Shown piece after piece: positions 1-10,867 of a stretch of 64,000 bases of DNA; within the stretch, counting starts at the first letter, position 1, and each line of letters starts with the position of its first letter. A program made the translations under genes and the position numbers. Source of the stretch: Pogonophryne albipinna (lineage: Eukaryota > Chordata > Actinopteri > Perciformes > Artedidraconidae); assembly GCA_028583405.1 (NCBI GenBank), contig CM053250.1, positions 41,032,230-41,096,229 on the forward strand. Direction: 5' to 3'. The notes beneath the pieces are model-generated. The model did not search any database. It was not told the origin of the DNA and saw nothing but the letters and a program-made list of their open reading frames with translations.

Positions 1-924
1 ATACTTGCCAACCCTCCCGATTTTCGCGGGAGACTCCCGATTTCATTGCCCTCTCCCCGGTTTCCTCCCGGGGTCATATTTCTCCCGATTTCTGACAAAA
101 TCAGATTTACTCACGACTGTTTCCACACGGACTTTAATACAGCTACATCATTGTTTGGTTTCCATGGTAGCGCGTCTCTTTAGCAGCGCGCGCAACTCAA
201 AGTTTGAGAGGGTGAGGAAGATGAAAACTGAACAAGAATCGACAACTCCACCCTCTGCTCACTCCTTTCCTGTAAAACACAGGTCCAGCCCACACATATG
301 CTCCATGGTGCTACAGGCATTGCCTTACAACTACAATAAGCATGTAAATGTTAATCTACAGCTCCGGCGATCCACTAGCACCGAGACGCAGCCATCCTCG
401 ACAACTACTGTAGCGTCACCTTGGATACGAGTCCAAACAACTCACAGACACACAGGCCAGGGTGCTGACAAGGCGCCCTTTGAGCATCAGATCTGACAAC
501 GCTGATTGGCTGAAATTATGTTTCGGCGGCATAGTTTACAGATAGCAACAGTCAGCAATGTGTTGGCTGCTGCTGCTCTGGCTGAGGGCTCCTTTCTTAG
601 CGCCCGGACGAGAGAGGGTAATGATACACGCTGCGGCCAGGCAGGAAACATGTGACTTATCAGTAACTTTAGATATCGTAAAACAATTTTAAACGAGATT
701 TTATTGTAGATTATACATTTTACTGATACCAATTATATAATATTTACCTTGTTCATTAAAAATAAAAATAAAATAAAAAATATTTTTTTTAAATATATTT
801 ATTTATTTATTTTTAATGACAATCAAACATGTGGGAAGAGGGTGGGCGGCGCCCCTAGCGCCCCTATGGGCCGGCCGCCACTGCAATGTACTTAACCCCA
901 AATAAAAGAACCCAATAAAAAGAG
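1..924. other. Decayed repeat sequence, no gene seen
   Basis: No convincing gene is visible. The first 100 bases carry repeated CCCGATTT/CGGGAG motifs after a CTTGCCAACCCTCCCG start, which resembles the terminus of a vertebrate hAT-type element, but no opposite end or target duplication was found. A weak ATTTATTT-rich stretch lies near 780-815. The long reading frame over 5-496 shows no domain and I treat it as chance. Confidence 0.35.
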
Positions 925-1502
925 TTGTTAAATATTAGTGAAGTCCCGTTGTAATAACAATAACTCATCTCTCTCGAGTTTTATTTTTGAGCTTGTGTCA
1001 AGTGTCGTACTTGGGTTGCCGTCCAGAGTTGTCCAATATGGCGGACCATCTCGCACATGCGCAGTACAGATCGGGCAGGGGGACGGATCAGGTCGTGAAA
1101 AGGGCAACCATGGCAACCATGCTCCGGGGTCTTCTTCGCTGCTTTTGGTGTATTTTGTGGCGGCAGCAGCGCCACTTACAGGCCTGGCATATGTACTACA
1201 GCGTTTCCAGCATTTCCAGCGGTCTCGTGTGAACGGACACGTTAATGAATCGAATGCGTGTGAACCTGGTGTGAACGGAAGACTTTTTTGCCTTTGCGTA
1301 TGCGTTTTACCGTATGCGTCCTCGATATACATATATCTTAGCTCTTAGCTTAACATGCTCGTTCAGTTAGCATGTATGCTAACTGAACATTCTCATTCCT
1401 TTAAATTGAATATTTAAAATACAAATTAGCAAAATTAATTACACTGCACTAAACAGCCAAATCAACAAAGAGCTGAGAACCTAAATAATATGTAATTATA
1501 TC
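925..1502. other. Unclassified GC-richer repeat-like segment
   Basis: Overlapping open frames occur on both strands between about 930 and 1350, none with a recognisable domain. The phrase TGTGAACGGA and the repeated GTTTCCAGC motifs suggest a degenerate DNA-transposon end, but no terminal repeats could be paired. Nothing else is seen. Confidence 0.25.
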
Positions 1503-1506
1503 TTAA

Positions 1507-3201
1507 GGTCCCTACACACCAATCTGACACCAAAGAACACGTCCCGACAGATCCGACTGCTGCGTCGCCTCACGTCTCCTCTCATGCGTGAGTCAGTAGC
1601 GTGGCGTGGGAAAAAAATTAGGGGAAGCCAATAATACGTCCTTTCTTTTGGGTCGGGGGTGTGGTGGTCAATATAATAACGTAACCAGATGAGTGATTAC
1701 AGCACCCGGTATCATTTTACACACATTTGTACATACAGATGCAGGACTTACACACGCCTGTTATCTAACCGACAGGTCCGCACGCACTCTCCAGCCCAAA
1801 CTCTAATAAGCATTCATTCACAAACTAAATCAGGAGACCTTTAACGTTTTACGTCCGATTCGCTCCTTTTTTCCTCTCTGTACGCAGCTCCAGTTTGGGC
1901 ATCGGCCTGTCATCAGATTGTATTTGTTGTTGTTGCTGCTGTAGCGGAAGTTTAGTACAATTATTTTTGAGTAAATACTCCACATCTCCACCCTCCATAA
2001 TTGCACTTGCTTCAGTTGCTTGCTACTTTCTAATGGCGGTGAGAGTGGTGCAGTGGCGCTATCTATCTTCTATCAATTAGATTTATGATTCGAAAATTAT
2101 AAAAGTAGGGTAGACATGTGGATATTATCCGACTGAACAAAACGTGCATTTATCTAACAGGTTCGTTTTCCACTGACCTTATTTCGAGCTATTTTCCAAA
2201 ATCCTATGGAGAAATCCCATTGCTTTTTTGTCGAGGGAAACATGAGGGAAACCGAGCGCAGCTTACTTCCGGGTTTTAGGACGCGTCACTGAAACACTAA
2301 GTTGATGCGATTTGATTGGATTGTGAGGCAAGGGAAGCCAGTCGCCTTTGGCTTCCCTTGGCATGGCCCTAACTAATCACAGGTTGGCGGGGGCATGACG
2401 TGAGCCTTGTCTGATTGGTCAATCCCTCCATTTTTTTCACCAAGGGAAGCCAATTTCGGCTGGCCTCCTCTCGCAACAGAGAGTGCAATCTACTGTTTCA
2501 CCATAACATCTACAGGGGCGCTGTTTCACTCTTTGTAAAATACTCAATGAGAATGGGGGAGAGACGGGCCGGGAGCAACACACAGCAAAGAATTTCCGAA
2601 ACTAAACAAAGTGTTTTTATTTATTTATTAAAATTATAACTACAATCCGAAAAAACAGGGGAAGCCTGGCTTCCCTTGGCCTCCAGGAGAAAACGCCACT
2701 GGCGTGAGTGGCAATAACTCTCCTTACCAGCAGGCGGCGGTAGTGTGTATTCATCACTCAAAAGAGGCAACAACCGAAAGACTCCGTGATAACCGAGAGA
2801 AGAAGAACAGACTGCGTGATATAAACAAACAACAAATAGCGTGTGCGTTCCATTTTCACTCTACAGTGAGAAGCTCATGGGACTTTCCCGAACCTGTGTC
2901 GAGAGCTGGAGTTAAATGAAATCTCAGATTTGCCTTCTTAATCGTTTGTTTGGTCCCTTACTTCCGTTTCGCTTATCATGCACTGATTCACTAAGCTGAA
3001 CAGCCAATCAGAGTGATTTCTTTAGCCAACGGCCTTTTACCGACCAATTCAACCAATTCAACATGAATCGGCGGCGGAAGGTGTCGGCACGGCCAAAAAG
3101 ACACAACGGTGTGGGACACACCAATCTGAGTAGGGCGACAGGACGCTCATCGACGGCCCGACATCTATCGACGCCGAAAATCGGCCTGGTGCGTAGGGGC
3201 C
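1507..3201. mobile_element. Non-autonomous TTAA-flanked DNA transposon (piggyBac-like)
   Basis: The element is bounded by TTAA at 1503-1506 and 3202-3205. Its ends are imperfect inverted repeats: GGTCCCTACACACCA on the left against GGCCCCTACGCACCA read in from the right, 13 of 15 matching. TTAA duplication is the piggyBac hallmark, so the superfamily call is an inference from target site only. No transposase frame is present. The interior contains several GGGAAGCCA/TGGCTTCCC inverted motifs (about 2330-2700), which look like nested MITE ends, and a block shared with the ISL2EU element further right. Confidence 0.6.
2082..2288 (+). repeat. Copy of the ISL2EU 5' flank region
   Basis: About 205 bp match 20446-20640 closely. 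Shared blocks include GTAGGGTAGACATGTGGATA, CCTATGGAGAAATC and TTTTAGGACGCGTC. In the right-hand copy this block lies immediately upstream of the DDE transposase exons, so here it is probably a fragment or non-autonomous derivative of the same family inside the TTAA-flanked element. Confidence 0.7.
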
Positions 3202-3205
3202 TTAA

Positions 3206-6200
3206 AACCACAAGACGTTAATTACCTGTACTCTGTGCGCCATATTGTTTGTTCTCTGTAAACCTCGATGTCTCTTTAAATATCCTTGCGTCAGCGTCTC
3301 ACGTGTTGGGTGCGCTCTCTTCTGACCATATTTGGAAGTACTGTTATGTCAAGTCTTGGACCTTCTCAACATAACTATAATGACTGTATGTTATTGAATT
3401 ACAGTTTCCATATTTAGAAGAGGCCCATGAGTCTCTTTGCTAATTATCAATGGTCTTTGCAATTATCAGCAGATGTACCCACAGCTTCTCTGTCAACACA
3501 TTCCTGTTTGTTCATATCTCTCCCCCACCGTGGTTGGGGTTCTTTAGTTATTGGATGCCCATCTTCAGAATGCCCTTAGAGTTTTGGCCAATTCTGCATC
3601 CTTAACTGCTCGCGTTTATTACGTTACAGAATTTGCTGTACCTCAACATAAGGAGTGGACAGAGAAGTCATTTTGAACGCACCACAAGAAATTCTCAAAT
3701 CTTGAGTTTGTCCCACCTCAAACCTTTTTATTTAGGTTTTTGCTGCTGGACCATGAGCAGTACATCCATAATCTTAGACTGATCTAGGACACGGTACGAT
3801 ACAATTCATAGAATTTGTGAAAGGCTGGACCTACAATCTTCTCAATCTCAAAGTGTCACCTTAAAGTGGTGGACAGACACTTGTCCCATGTCGTTTTGCA
3901 GAACACTAGAAGTACAAAAGAAGAGCAAGAAAAAAAAAAATCTTTGTTTTGTCATTTGACAGATAATATCTTAAATGTGTTCTTTCCACGATAGCAGATG
4001 TTCTCACCCAAGTATTTATACGACAGTAGCTGCTTGATTTTTCCCGAATGGATGATTTAATCACTGATATATGAATATGTCTAATAGCAGATCTGTCATA
4101 CATGTTTATCTAAGAAACAGCTCCTCTTTAGCTAGTGATTACACTGTTTGAGTTTCTTTTATTGAACTTGAATCTCCATTTAGTCTATTCTCCCACATTG
4201 ACTGCCTCCTGTTTGTTTTTTTACAGTAAAGTTATTGCTGTTCTTTCCTCTTTTCCACAAAGCCCATCATCAGGAAACAATGACCTTTAAATATCTCCCT
4301 GAAGTTGTGCAAACCCGTCATTTATCATAATGGAACAGATAATGGGCTAATGATTATTCCCTAAATTGCATTTCCTATCATGTATCCCTCTGATAAGGCT
4401 GTCTCAGTTATGGCTCCCCTTTCTAAAATCTGAAGGGTTATTCACTTCTTTAGCAAATCATTTTAAGAAACATTTTGGCATGGTTTAATTGCTTGATTCA
4501 TGAAATATAGATTATTATATGGTGCACTCCTCCTGTGTGTCTACTCTTCCTGTACTTCTTGTGTTTTCTCCCCCATGTAGCTGAGAGCAGGTTTATCTGA
4601 TGCATCAGTTGTGGTCCTGCCCATGGTACCCGAGGTAGAACAAAGAAGTACCGTGTTTTTTCATTGCTTTAATAATGACAGAAAAGTATAAAGATACCTT
4701 TCAGATTTTTAATTGTTCCATTTCTGCCTATAAATCATGTGTGTTGATGGTAAAAGGTATTGATATAACCTTTGCTTTATTGTATATGCGTTGCCTTTCT
4801 GTGAACCTATGCAGAGTGGTGTGATTCGGATCATTATTTCCAGAGATACATAAGGCCAACACGGCCCCTTGTCATCTGTTATGGGAAAGTTCTTAAACTT
4901 GACAGTAATGAAAAAACATGGTTGTGCTTTGTTCTACATGCAACAGTTTCTTAAACAATTTTTCTCTCTGCCGTGGGCCGGTTAATAAAACCAAAGATAT
5001 AACACTATAATTCTTATTGTCAGAAGCATGAGTTGGAGAATGATTGTTTCCATATGGGGGCCCTGTTGCACTAAGTCACTTTGTATTTTGACTTCCATAT
5101 AGTAATGAACCAGACTAGGGAAAAGGACATGACTTGAAATGACTTGAGTTGCATTCATTGGAATGACTTATAGTAATAGAGCAATTAGCAATTAGTTATG
5201 TTAAATACAATAAACAAAATCCTATCACAAAAATATAATTACTTTCTGTTTAGTTATTTCAACATAACTGTCTTCAGTTAATACAACTTAACTGCATGAT
5301 GTTGCATTTAATTAAGGTAGTTTGGTAAGATTTTCTTAAAAATGACTCAACCTGGTTTCGTGCAACCGGTTGCCATAACTAAGTTAAGTGAATGTGACAT
5401 TTCATTTATTTTAAGTATAACGTGGGCCTGTTAATTAAAATAAATAAATATGACTTTCTAATTCTTACTGTCAGAAGAATGATTGTTTCCACATTGGTCC
5501 GTATGGGGGCAGTGTTGCCCTTAGTATGTGACTTCACTATAATAACAAACAAGACTATGGAAAAGGACATTGAACCAAATGAACTGCATTCATTTGATCA
5601 GCTAGATGACAACAGACAGGTAATGGCTTTCATTAACACACTGCCTTTAGCTGTTGGGTTATAGTGATAGGCTAAAGTTTTGTGGACATGTTTTGTGAAT
5701 TCTCCTCAGTCACTGTTTGAAGTTTCTAGTTTCATTCAAGCCCCACAGACCAAAGCTTGATTTCCCTGCAGGTTAAATCTATACAATATTAAAGATTGTC
5801 TGATTGCCTGATGTTTGAATGGGAACTAAAGAAGTCATCTTGAAAATAAAAAGAGAACCACACAGATAATTAGGAGATACTTTGATTTTTAGTTTTGAAC
5901 ACTTAGCACACCGAAGACATGAACACATGAATGTCTATTCCTCTGATTGAATTTAAATTGTCACACCAGTTGGATCACGCTAATTGCAGGCAAATGAAAT
6001 TGTCTCATGTATTTTAAGGTTGGTGTACTCTTTTAAGTTGTTTTATGAAAAGTGAGTCAAACAAGAGAAACGGTAGTGATTTAGAGAGGCCCTATTGTGC
6101 TTTTAGAGGCGTTCCCTTTTCTGTAGTTTGTTAGACAGGTTGTTGTGCATGTTGTCTGTATTCCCTCTAGAGGGAGTGTGGAGCATTTCAAGAGCCAGGT

Positions 6201-6844
6201 GTATTACATGTGTGAGGAACTGGGGAAGACCAAAATGGAGGAAAAATGAAAGTGAATATTGGACAGTCATACAGGCTCACAGGATTGAATAAGGTTAGAC
6301 TGAAAGCAATCATTTGTGCACCGATATTTGAGCATGTTTCTCTTCAGTGATCGTGATATATTGTTAAATGTCTGTTTCCTTGCATCTTGTCTTAGATCTT
6401 TGTCCTTGTTTGATGTTCCAAATGAAGCTGCTGTGAGGCAAGAAACATCTCAGACTTGATCTGATTGAGTCGTTTGGACAAAAGTGTCAGTTTAATGCAA
6501 AATAATGTAATGCAATCTGACAATAAAGTGTGTCTGCTAAAAGTGTAAATTAGTCATTGTTTGCTATCAAGTTTTTTTCGACACAAAAAGGTATTTTTAT
6601 GTCAGTATTTTATTGACATCTTATACAGTCAAAAGCACTGTAGGTTTAAAATCAATAATAGCAAGTTTATCTAAAAATGTGTGGCAAACACATTTTACTT
6701 GAAGAAATACTTCATAATGAGAGAAAGCAGTGGGTAACAGAGCCCCGGGGTAAAGTCAGGACCCTCCTCTCCGTTCAGCTTCACATTCCTTCTGTGATTC
6801 CTCTGCTGTGATAACCTAGGCATCTGTGGGAGGATAATACCTGA
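3206..6844. other. AT-rich intergenic sequence, no gene seen
   Basis: About 3.6 kb without a supported gene. Only short frames exist and none has a domain. A short phrase GAGGCCCTATTGTGCTTTTAG near 6089 resembles widely dispersed fish repeats but is too short to classify. An internal duplication is listed separately. Confidence 0.5.
4990..5615 (+). repeat. Imperfect direct duplication
   Basis: Segments at about 5008-5160 and 5458-5600 are diverged copies. Both contain an ATTCTTA-TGTCAGAAG run, GAATGATTGTTTCCA, a GTATGGGGGC-like stretch, GGAAAAGGACAT and a GCATTCATT tail, in the same order. The intervening 300 bases are AT-rich. This is probably an old tandem duplication or two copies of one dispersed repeat. 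Confidence 0.55.
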
Positions 6845-6845
6845 A

Positions 6846-7290
6846 ATACTAATAATAATAGGTTACATTTGTATAGCGCCTTTCAAGGGACCCAAGGCCG
6901 CTTTACATGGTGAACAAACAAACAAACAAACAAAAGGGGCAAATAATAAAGTAACTTATTTAATAAATAGCAGTAGGTGAGTTTTTAATGATGACTTGAA
7001 GATGTCCAGTGAGGCAGCATTACGGATCTCTGCAGGAAGTGCATTCCAGATGGTGGGGGCCGCAACACTGAACGCCCTGCCTCCAACATTTCGGAGGCGA
7101 GAGCGGGGAATGGAGAGCAGGCCCGTGTCTGAGGACCGCAGACTCCGAGAAGGGGTGTAGGGATGGAGGAGGTCCGATAAGTACTGGGGGGCGAGGCCAT
7201 GGAGGGACTTGTAAGTGAGGAGGAGGAGTGTTTTGTACTGAATCCAGGACGTGAGCGGCAGCCAGTGGAGGTGAATGAGAAATGTAGATG
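6846..7290 (-). mobile_element. 5'-truncated L2-type LINE 3' end
   Basis: Read on the minus strand, about 6985-7250 encodes the extreme C-terminus of a LINE ORF2: a run like SRSLRSSDTGLLSIPRSRLR followed by NVGGRAFSVAAPTIWNALP and a final FKSSLKTHL. This is the fish L2-group tail and corresponds to the region at 54430-54620 of the larger LINE in this window. The 3' UTR follows toward lower coordinates with TTGTATAGCGCC and a short simple tail near 6850. Only the last few hundred bases of the element are present. Confidence 0.72.
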
Positions 7291-7294
7291 ATGT

Positions 7295-8072
7295 GCATGT
7301 AACACATCCCAGAGAACATTAGCTTTCCTGGTTCCAAGCATCGGTCATAGTGTCCTGACCGTCCTGACTCATATCCAAAAATATCAAAAACCTAGGAGTC
7401 CAATGCAAAAAGGCTGCAAGCTTCCCTAGCTTAAATATTAAAACCCATAAAATAAATAAAACAATATAAAACATAAAAAGACCAATCAAAAGGGGATGCC
7501 ATTAATAAAAAGCTAATCCAAACAAATATACACTTCAAAACACGTCAAATGTAATCAGTGACCTAATTTGAGTATCTTAATATAAAAGTAATGTAATCTG
7601 ATTACTTTCGGATTACCTCAATATCAAATGCAAATAAAGAAAATATCAATAAGTTGTTTTTCATTTCAGTGTATTATGTAATGCATTGTACTATATTATC
7701 AGGCTTCGGGGAGTAACAGTAATATATTTATATTTTTCCTATGTGTGGTGTTTTTTCCGCATGCAGGAGACCCTCGCAGACGCTGAAGAGAGCCCCCCCT
7801 CACACAGCTTCTCTCCATGCCTCTGTAGTTCCGTAGCACTGGGAGAAGAGCTGTGTTTGGACTCTCCCTGCACGGAACCTTCTCAGAGATTCTGCTGCAA
7901 CCCACTCCTCTGAGTCATATGTGACAACGCTTTCATCAACACCACGTTTCTACTGAGCGCTGTGGTGCCGTTCACCTGTGCACAGATCATGGGGCTGTCA
8001 AGGCTGCACACCTTTATACAGACCTTCACTTCATAATCAAATGTTTTCACTCCTTATTCTTATTACCAAGGA
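7295..8072. other. Repeat-derived spacer
   Basis: No gene is supported. 7554-7640 is a diverged relative of part of the hAT MITE that follows (shared TACCTCAATATCAAAT). A short frame at 7764-7913 preceded by an acceptor-like GCATGCAG was considered as an exon and not accepted. Confidence 0.4.
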
Positions 8073-8080
8073 CCCATATA

Positions 8081-8670
8081 CAGGGTTTGGAGGGATACTA
8101 TACAAATCTAATCCATTACACTAACTAGTTACACGTCAAAAATGTAACCAGTAACCTAATCTGAGCATCACAATATAAAAGTAAAATAATCCAATTCTTT
8201 TCCGTTACTTTTGGATGACCTCAATATCAAATTCAATGCACATAAAAACAGAAGAAAAATCAATAACAATTAAATGTAGTAAATGTAACGATGTAACCTT
8301 AGAAAAAAAGAAACCATATTTCATATAAAAAATGTAGTAACAGTAAAAGTTTAAAAAACCATGGACTGTATTCTTGTTTAATAAATCCACATAGGTGTGT
8401 GTCCACATACTGCATTAAAAAGGAAATGTATTGAAAATAAAGAAGAATTAAAGTAGCCTAATTAGCAAACTCACTACGTCTACCTATAATATATCAATCT
8501 TTAAATCAAAATGAATTGTAACGCTGTAATCCTGCTAGTAATCAGTTTTTTTTAAACTTCAACAGCAATCTGATACTCATTTTGGTGTAATTATAATCGA
8601 ATACAGATACCATTTTTTGTACCCTGATTATGTCATCTTGTTACCAGTAATCTGTTACTCCCCACACCTG
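8081..8670. mobile_element. hAT MITE with perfect 8-bp target duplication
   Basis: The 590-bp element is flanked by the direct repeat CCCATATA at 8073-8080 and 8671-8678. The left end CAGGGTTTGGAGGGA and the right end read inward, CAGGTGTGGGGAGTA, form an imperfect inverted repeat beginning with CAGG. An 8-bp duplication with a CAG start is diagnostic of hAT elements. No coding capacity is present. Confidence 0.85.
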
Positions 8671-8678
8671 CCCATATA

Positions 8679-9369
8679 CAGAGTTTATGCAAATGTATCC
8701 CTCCCCAGTTTCCATTCTGTTAACAAAGTCAACACATTTTATTATCTGATATTGTTTGTATGAATCCACTTATAAGTCCATCACACAGCGCCTCAGGACT
8801 CCCAGCCGAACTTCTGTGTGCCTCAATGATAGCTACTACTTGTATCTGTGCTGTATCTATCCACAGACACCGTTGGAATACAAATGTTAATGTATTCCCC
8901 CCCCCCCCCCCCCCCCCCCCCTATAGCCCACAGGAATCCATCCCACAGAAAGACTGGATCTTTTTGTGGAAATTGAATGCTTTATAACAATTCAATGTCA
9001 TTCCGTTCTGAGTCTGAGTTCCTTGCTCGACGCAGGTTTTATCCAATTAGAAACAGCAGATTGGGTTCCTTCCTGCCAGGAGAGCTTTCATTTCATGCTG
9101 AACTATTGCTGATGTAGCATTTTCTTAATCTGATAATCAGATCCCCAAGGACTTCCGTCTTCCCCTGTCTCACTAGTTTCCCATGGACCCGTAATCCTCT
9201 CTCCTGTGCCCCTCCCTCCTCTTTCTCCTTATCTGCTCCCTGTTTCTACTCCTCTTGCTCTCTCTGCCTCCCTTTTCCTCTAACCTCCCCCCCTCTTCTA
9301 CCCCACACACCTTTCCCTCTCCAAGTCAACACATTCCGCTGCCAACAAAGATAAAAAGCTCAACTCGGG
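8679..9369. other. Spacer, no gene seen
   Basis: No coding sequence recognised. The stretch includes the poly-C tract listed separately and a pyrimidine-rich segment at about 9180-9330. Confidence 0.4.
8897..8921 (+). repeat. Poly-C homopolymer (25 C)
   Basis: Twenty-five consecutive C residues follow TGTATT. Length calls in such tracts are error-prone in assemblies. Confidence 0.95.
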
Positions 9370-9408
9370 CTAATGCATATGCTAACACATATGTGAGAAT
9401 GCTGTTCA

Positions 9409-10023
9409 TTGACTACAGTTCAGCCTTTAATAATAACCATTGTGCCCTCCAAGCTGGCCATCAAGCTCAGAGACCTAGGGCTTAACAGCGCCCTCTGTGA
9501 TTGGATCCTGAACTTCCTGACTGGCAGACCCCAGGCAGTGCAGGTGGGAAACATCACATCCTCCACCCTGATCCTCAACACCGGAGCCCCTCAAGGCTGT
9601 GTGCTCAACCCTCTCCTCTACTCAATGTTCACACACGACTACGTGGCCACACACAGCTCCAACACCATCGTGAAGTTTGCCGACGACACGACCGTCATCG
9701 GCCAGATCACCGACGGCAACGAGACGGCGTACAGAGAGGAGGTCGGAAAACTGACATCTTGGTGCCAGGATAACAACCTCCATCTCAACGTCAGCAAAAC
9801 AAAGGAGCTGATTGTGGATTACAGGAAGCAACAGAGAGAGGGACACGCCCCCATCGTCATGAATGGGACTACGGTGGAGAGAGTCAGCAGCTTCAGGTTC
9901 CTCCGTGTCCACATCACTGAGGACCTGAGATGGACTCTTCACACCACCACCATCACCAAAACAGCGGCTCTTCTTCCTCCACAGGCTGAGGAGGTTCAAC
10001 ATGGACTCCAGGATACTCTGCAA
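9409..10023 (+). pseudogene. LINE reverse transcriptase fragment
   Basis: This frame carries the central palm of a LINE reverse transcriptase, which copies element RNA at the nicked chromosomal target. Visible blocks in order are [14 protein letters not shown] sequence, [34 protein letters not shown], and the catalytic motif [13 protein letters not shown], then [20 protein letters not shown] and the VHITEDLRW strand. The N-terminus is in another frame: IDYSSAFN lies just upstream and shifts near 9430. A second shift occurs at about 9965-9990, after which the native frame continues as [16 protein letters not shown] from 10001. Endonuclease and thumb-proximal upstream parts are absent, so the copy is dead. 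Confidence 0.85.
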
Positions 10024-10024
10024 C

Positions 10025-10867
10025 TTCTACAGGTGCACCATAGAGAGCATCCTGACCTTCTACAGGTGCACCATAGAGAGCATCCTGACCTTCTACAGGT
10101 GCACCATAGAGAGCATCCTGACCTTCTACAGGTGCACCATAGAGAGCATCCTGACCTTCTACAGGTGCACCATAGAGAGCATCCTGACCTTCTACAGGTG
10201 CACCATAGAGAGCATCCTGACCTTCTACAGGTGCACCATAGAGAGCATCCTGACCTTCTACAGGTGCACCATAGAGAGCATCCTGACCTTCTACAGGTGC
10301 ACCATAGAGAGCATCCTGACCTTCTACAGGTGCATCATAGAGAGGATCCTGACCTTCTACAGGTGCACCATAGAGAGGATCCTGACCTTCTACAGGTGCA
10401 TCATAGAGAGGATCCTGACCTTCTACAGGTGCACCATAGAGAGGATCCTGACCTTCTACAGGTGCACCATAGAGAGGATCCTGACCTTCTACAGGTGCAT
10501 CATAGAGAGGATCCTGACCTTCTACAGGTGCATCATAGAGAGGATCCTGACCTTCTACAGGTGCACCATAGAGAGGATCCTGACCTTCTACAGGTGCACC
10601 ATAGAGAGCATCCTGACCTTCTACAGGTGCACCATAGAGAGGATCCTGACCTTCTACAGGTGCACCATAGAGAGGATCCTGACCTTCTACAGGTGCACCA
10701 TAGAGAGGATCCTGACCTTCTACAGGTGCACCATAGAGAGGATCCTGACCTTCTACAGGTGCACTATAGAGAGGATCCTGACCTTCTACAGGTGCACCAT
10801 AGAGAGGATCCTGACCTTCTACAGGTGCACCATAGAGAGGATCCTGACCTTCTACAGGTGCACTATA
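10025..10867 (+). repeat. 33-bp coding minisatellite inside LINE RT
   Basis: A 33-base unit encoding [11 protein letters not shown] (11 residues) is repeated 25 times in full, with a 26th copy cut by the TA element and resuming at 13289. A complete Rex1-type protein would normally carry this segment once. The first nine copies read ESILT. From the tenth most read ERILT, with CII variants at copies 10, 12, 15 and 16 and a return to ESILT at copy 18. Because 33 is a multiple of three and the unit has no stop in several frames, long artificial open frames appear on both strands. Confidence 0.97.

Noticed and set aside
5..496. A 163-codon frame at the left edge
   Set aside because: No domain, and the region shows transposon-end motifs; chance frame.
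928..1348. Overlapping frames on both strands of 130 or more codons
   Set aside because: No domain on either strand; GC-rich repeat with few stops.
7764..7913. Possible host exon after a GCATGCAG acceptor, with a cysteine-rich C-terminus and a stop
   Set aside because: No neighbouring exon, no recognisable domain and repeats on both sides; too weak to report as a gene.
10025..10867. CRISPR-like array of regularly spaced repeats
   Set aside because: The units are head-to-tail with no unique spacers and lie in a LINE coding region of a vertebrate genome.
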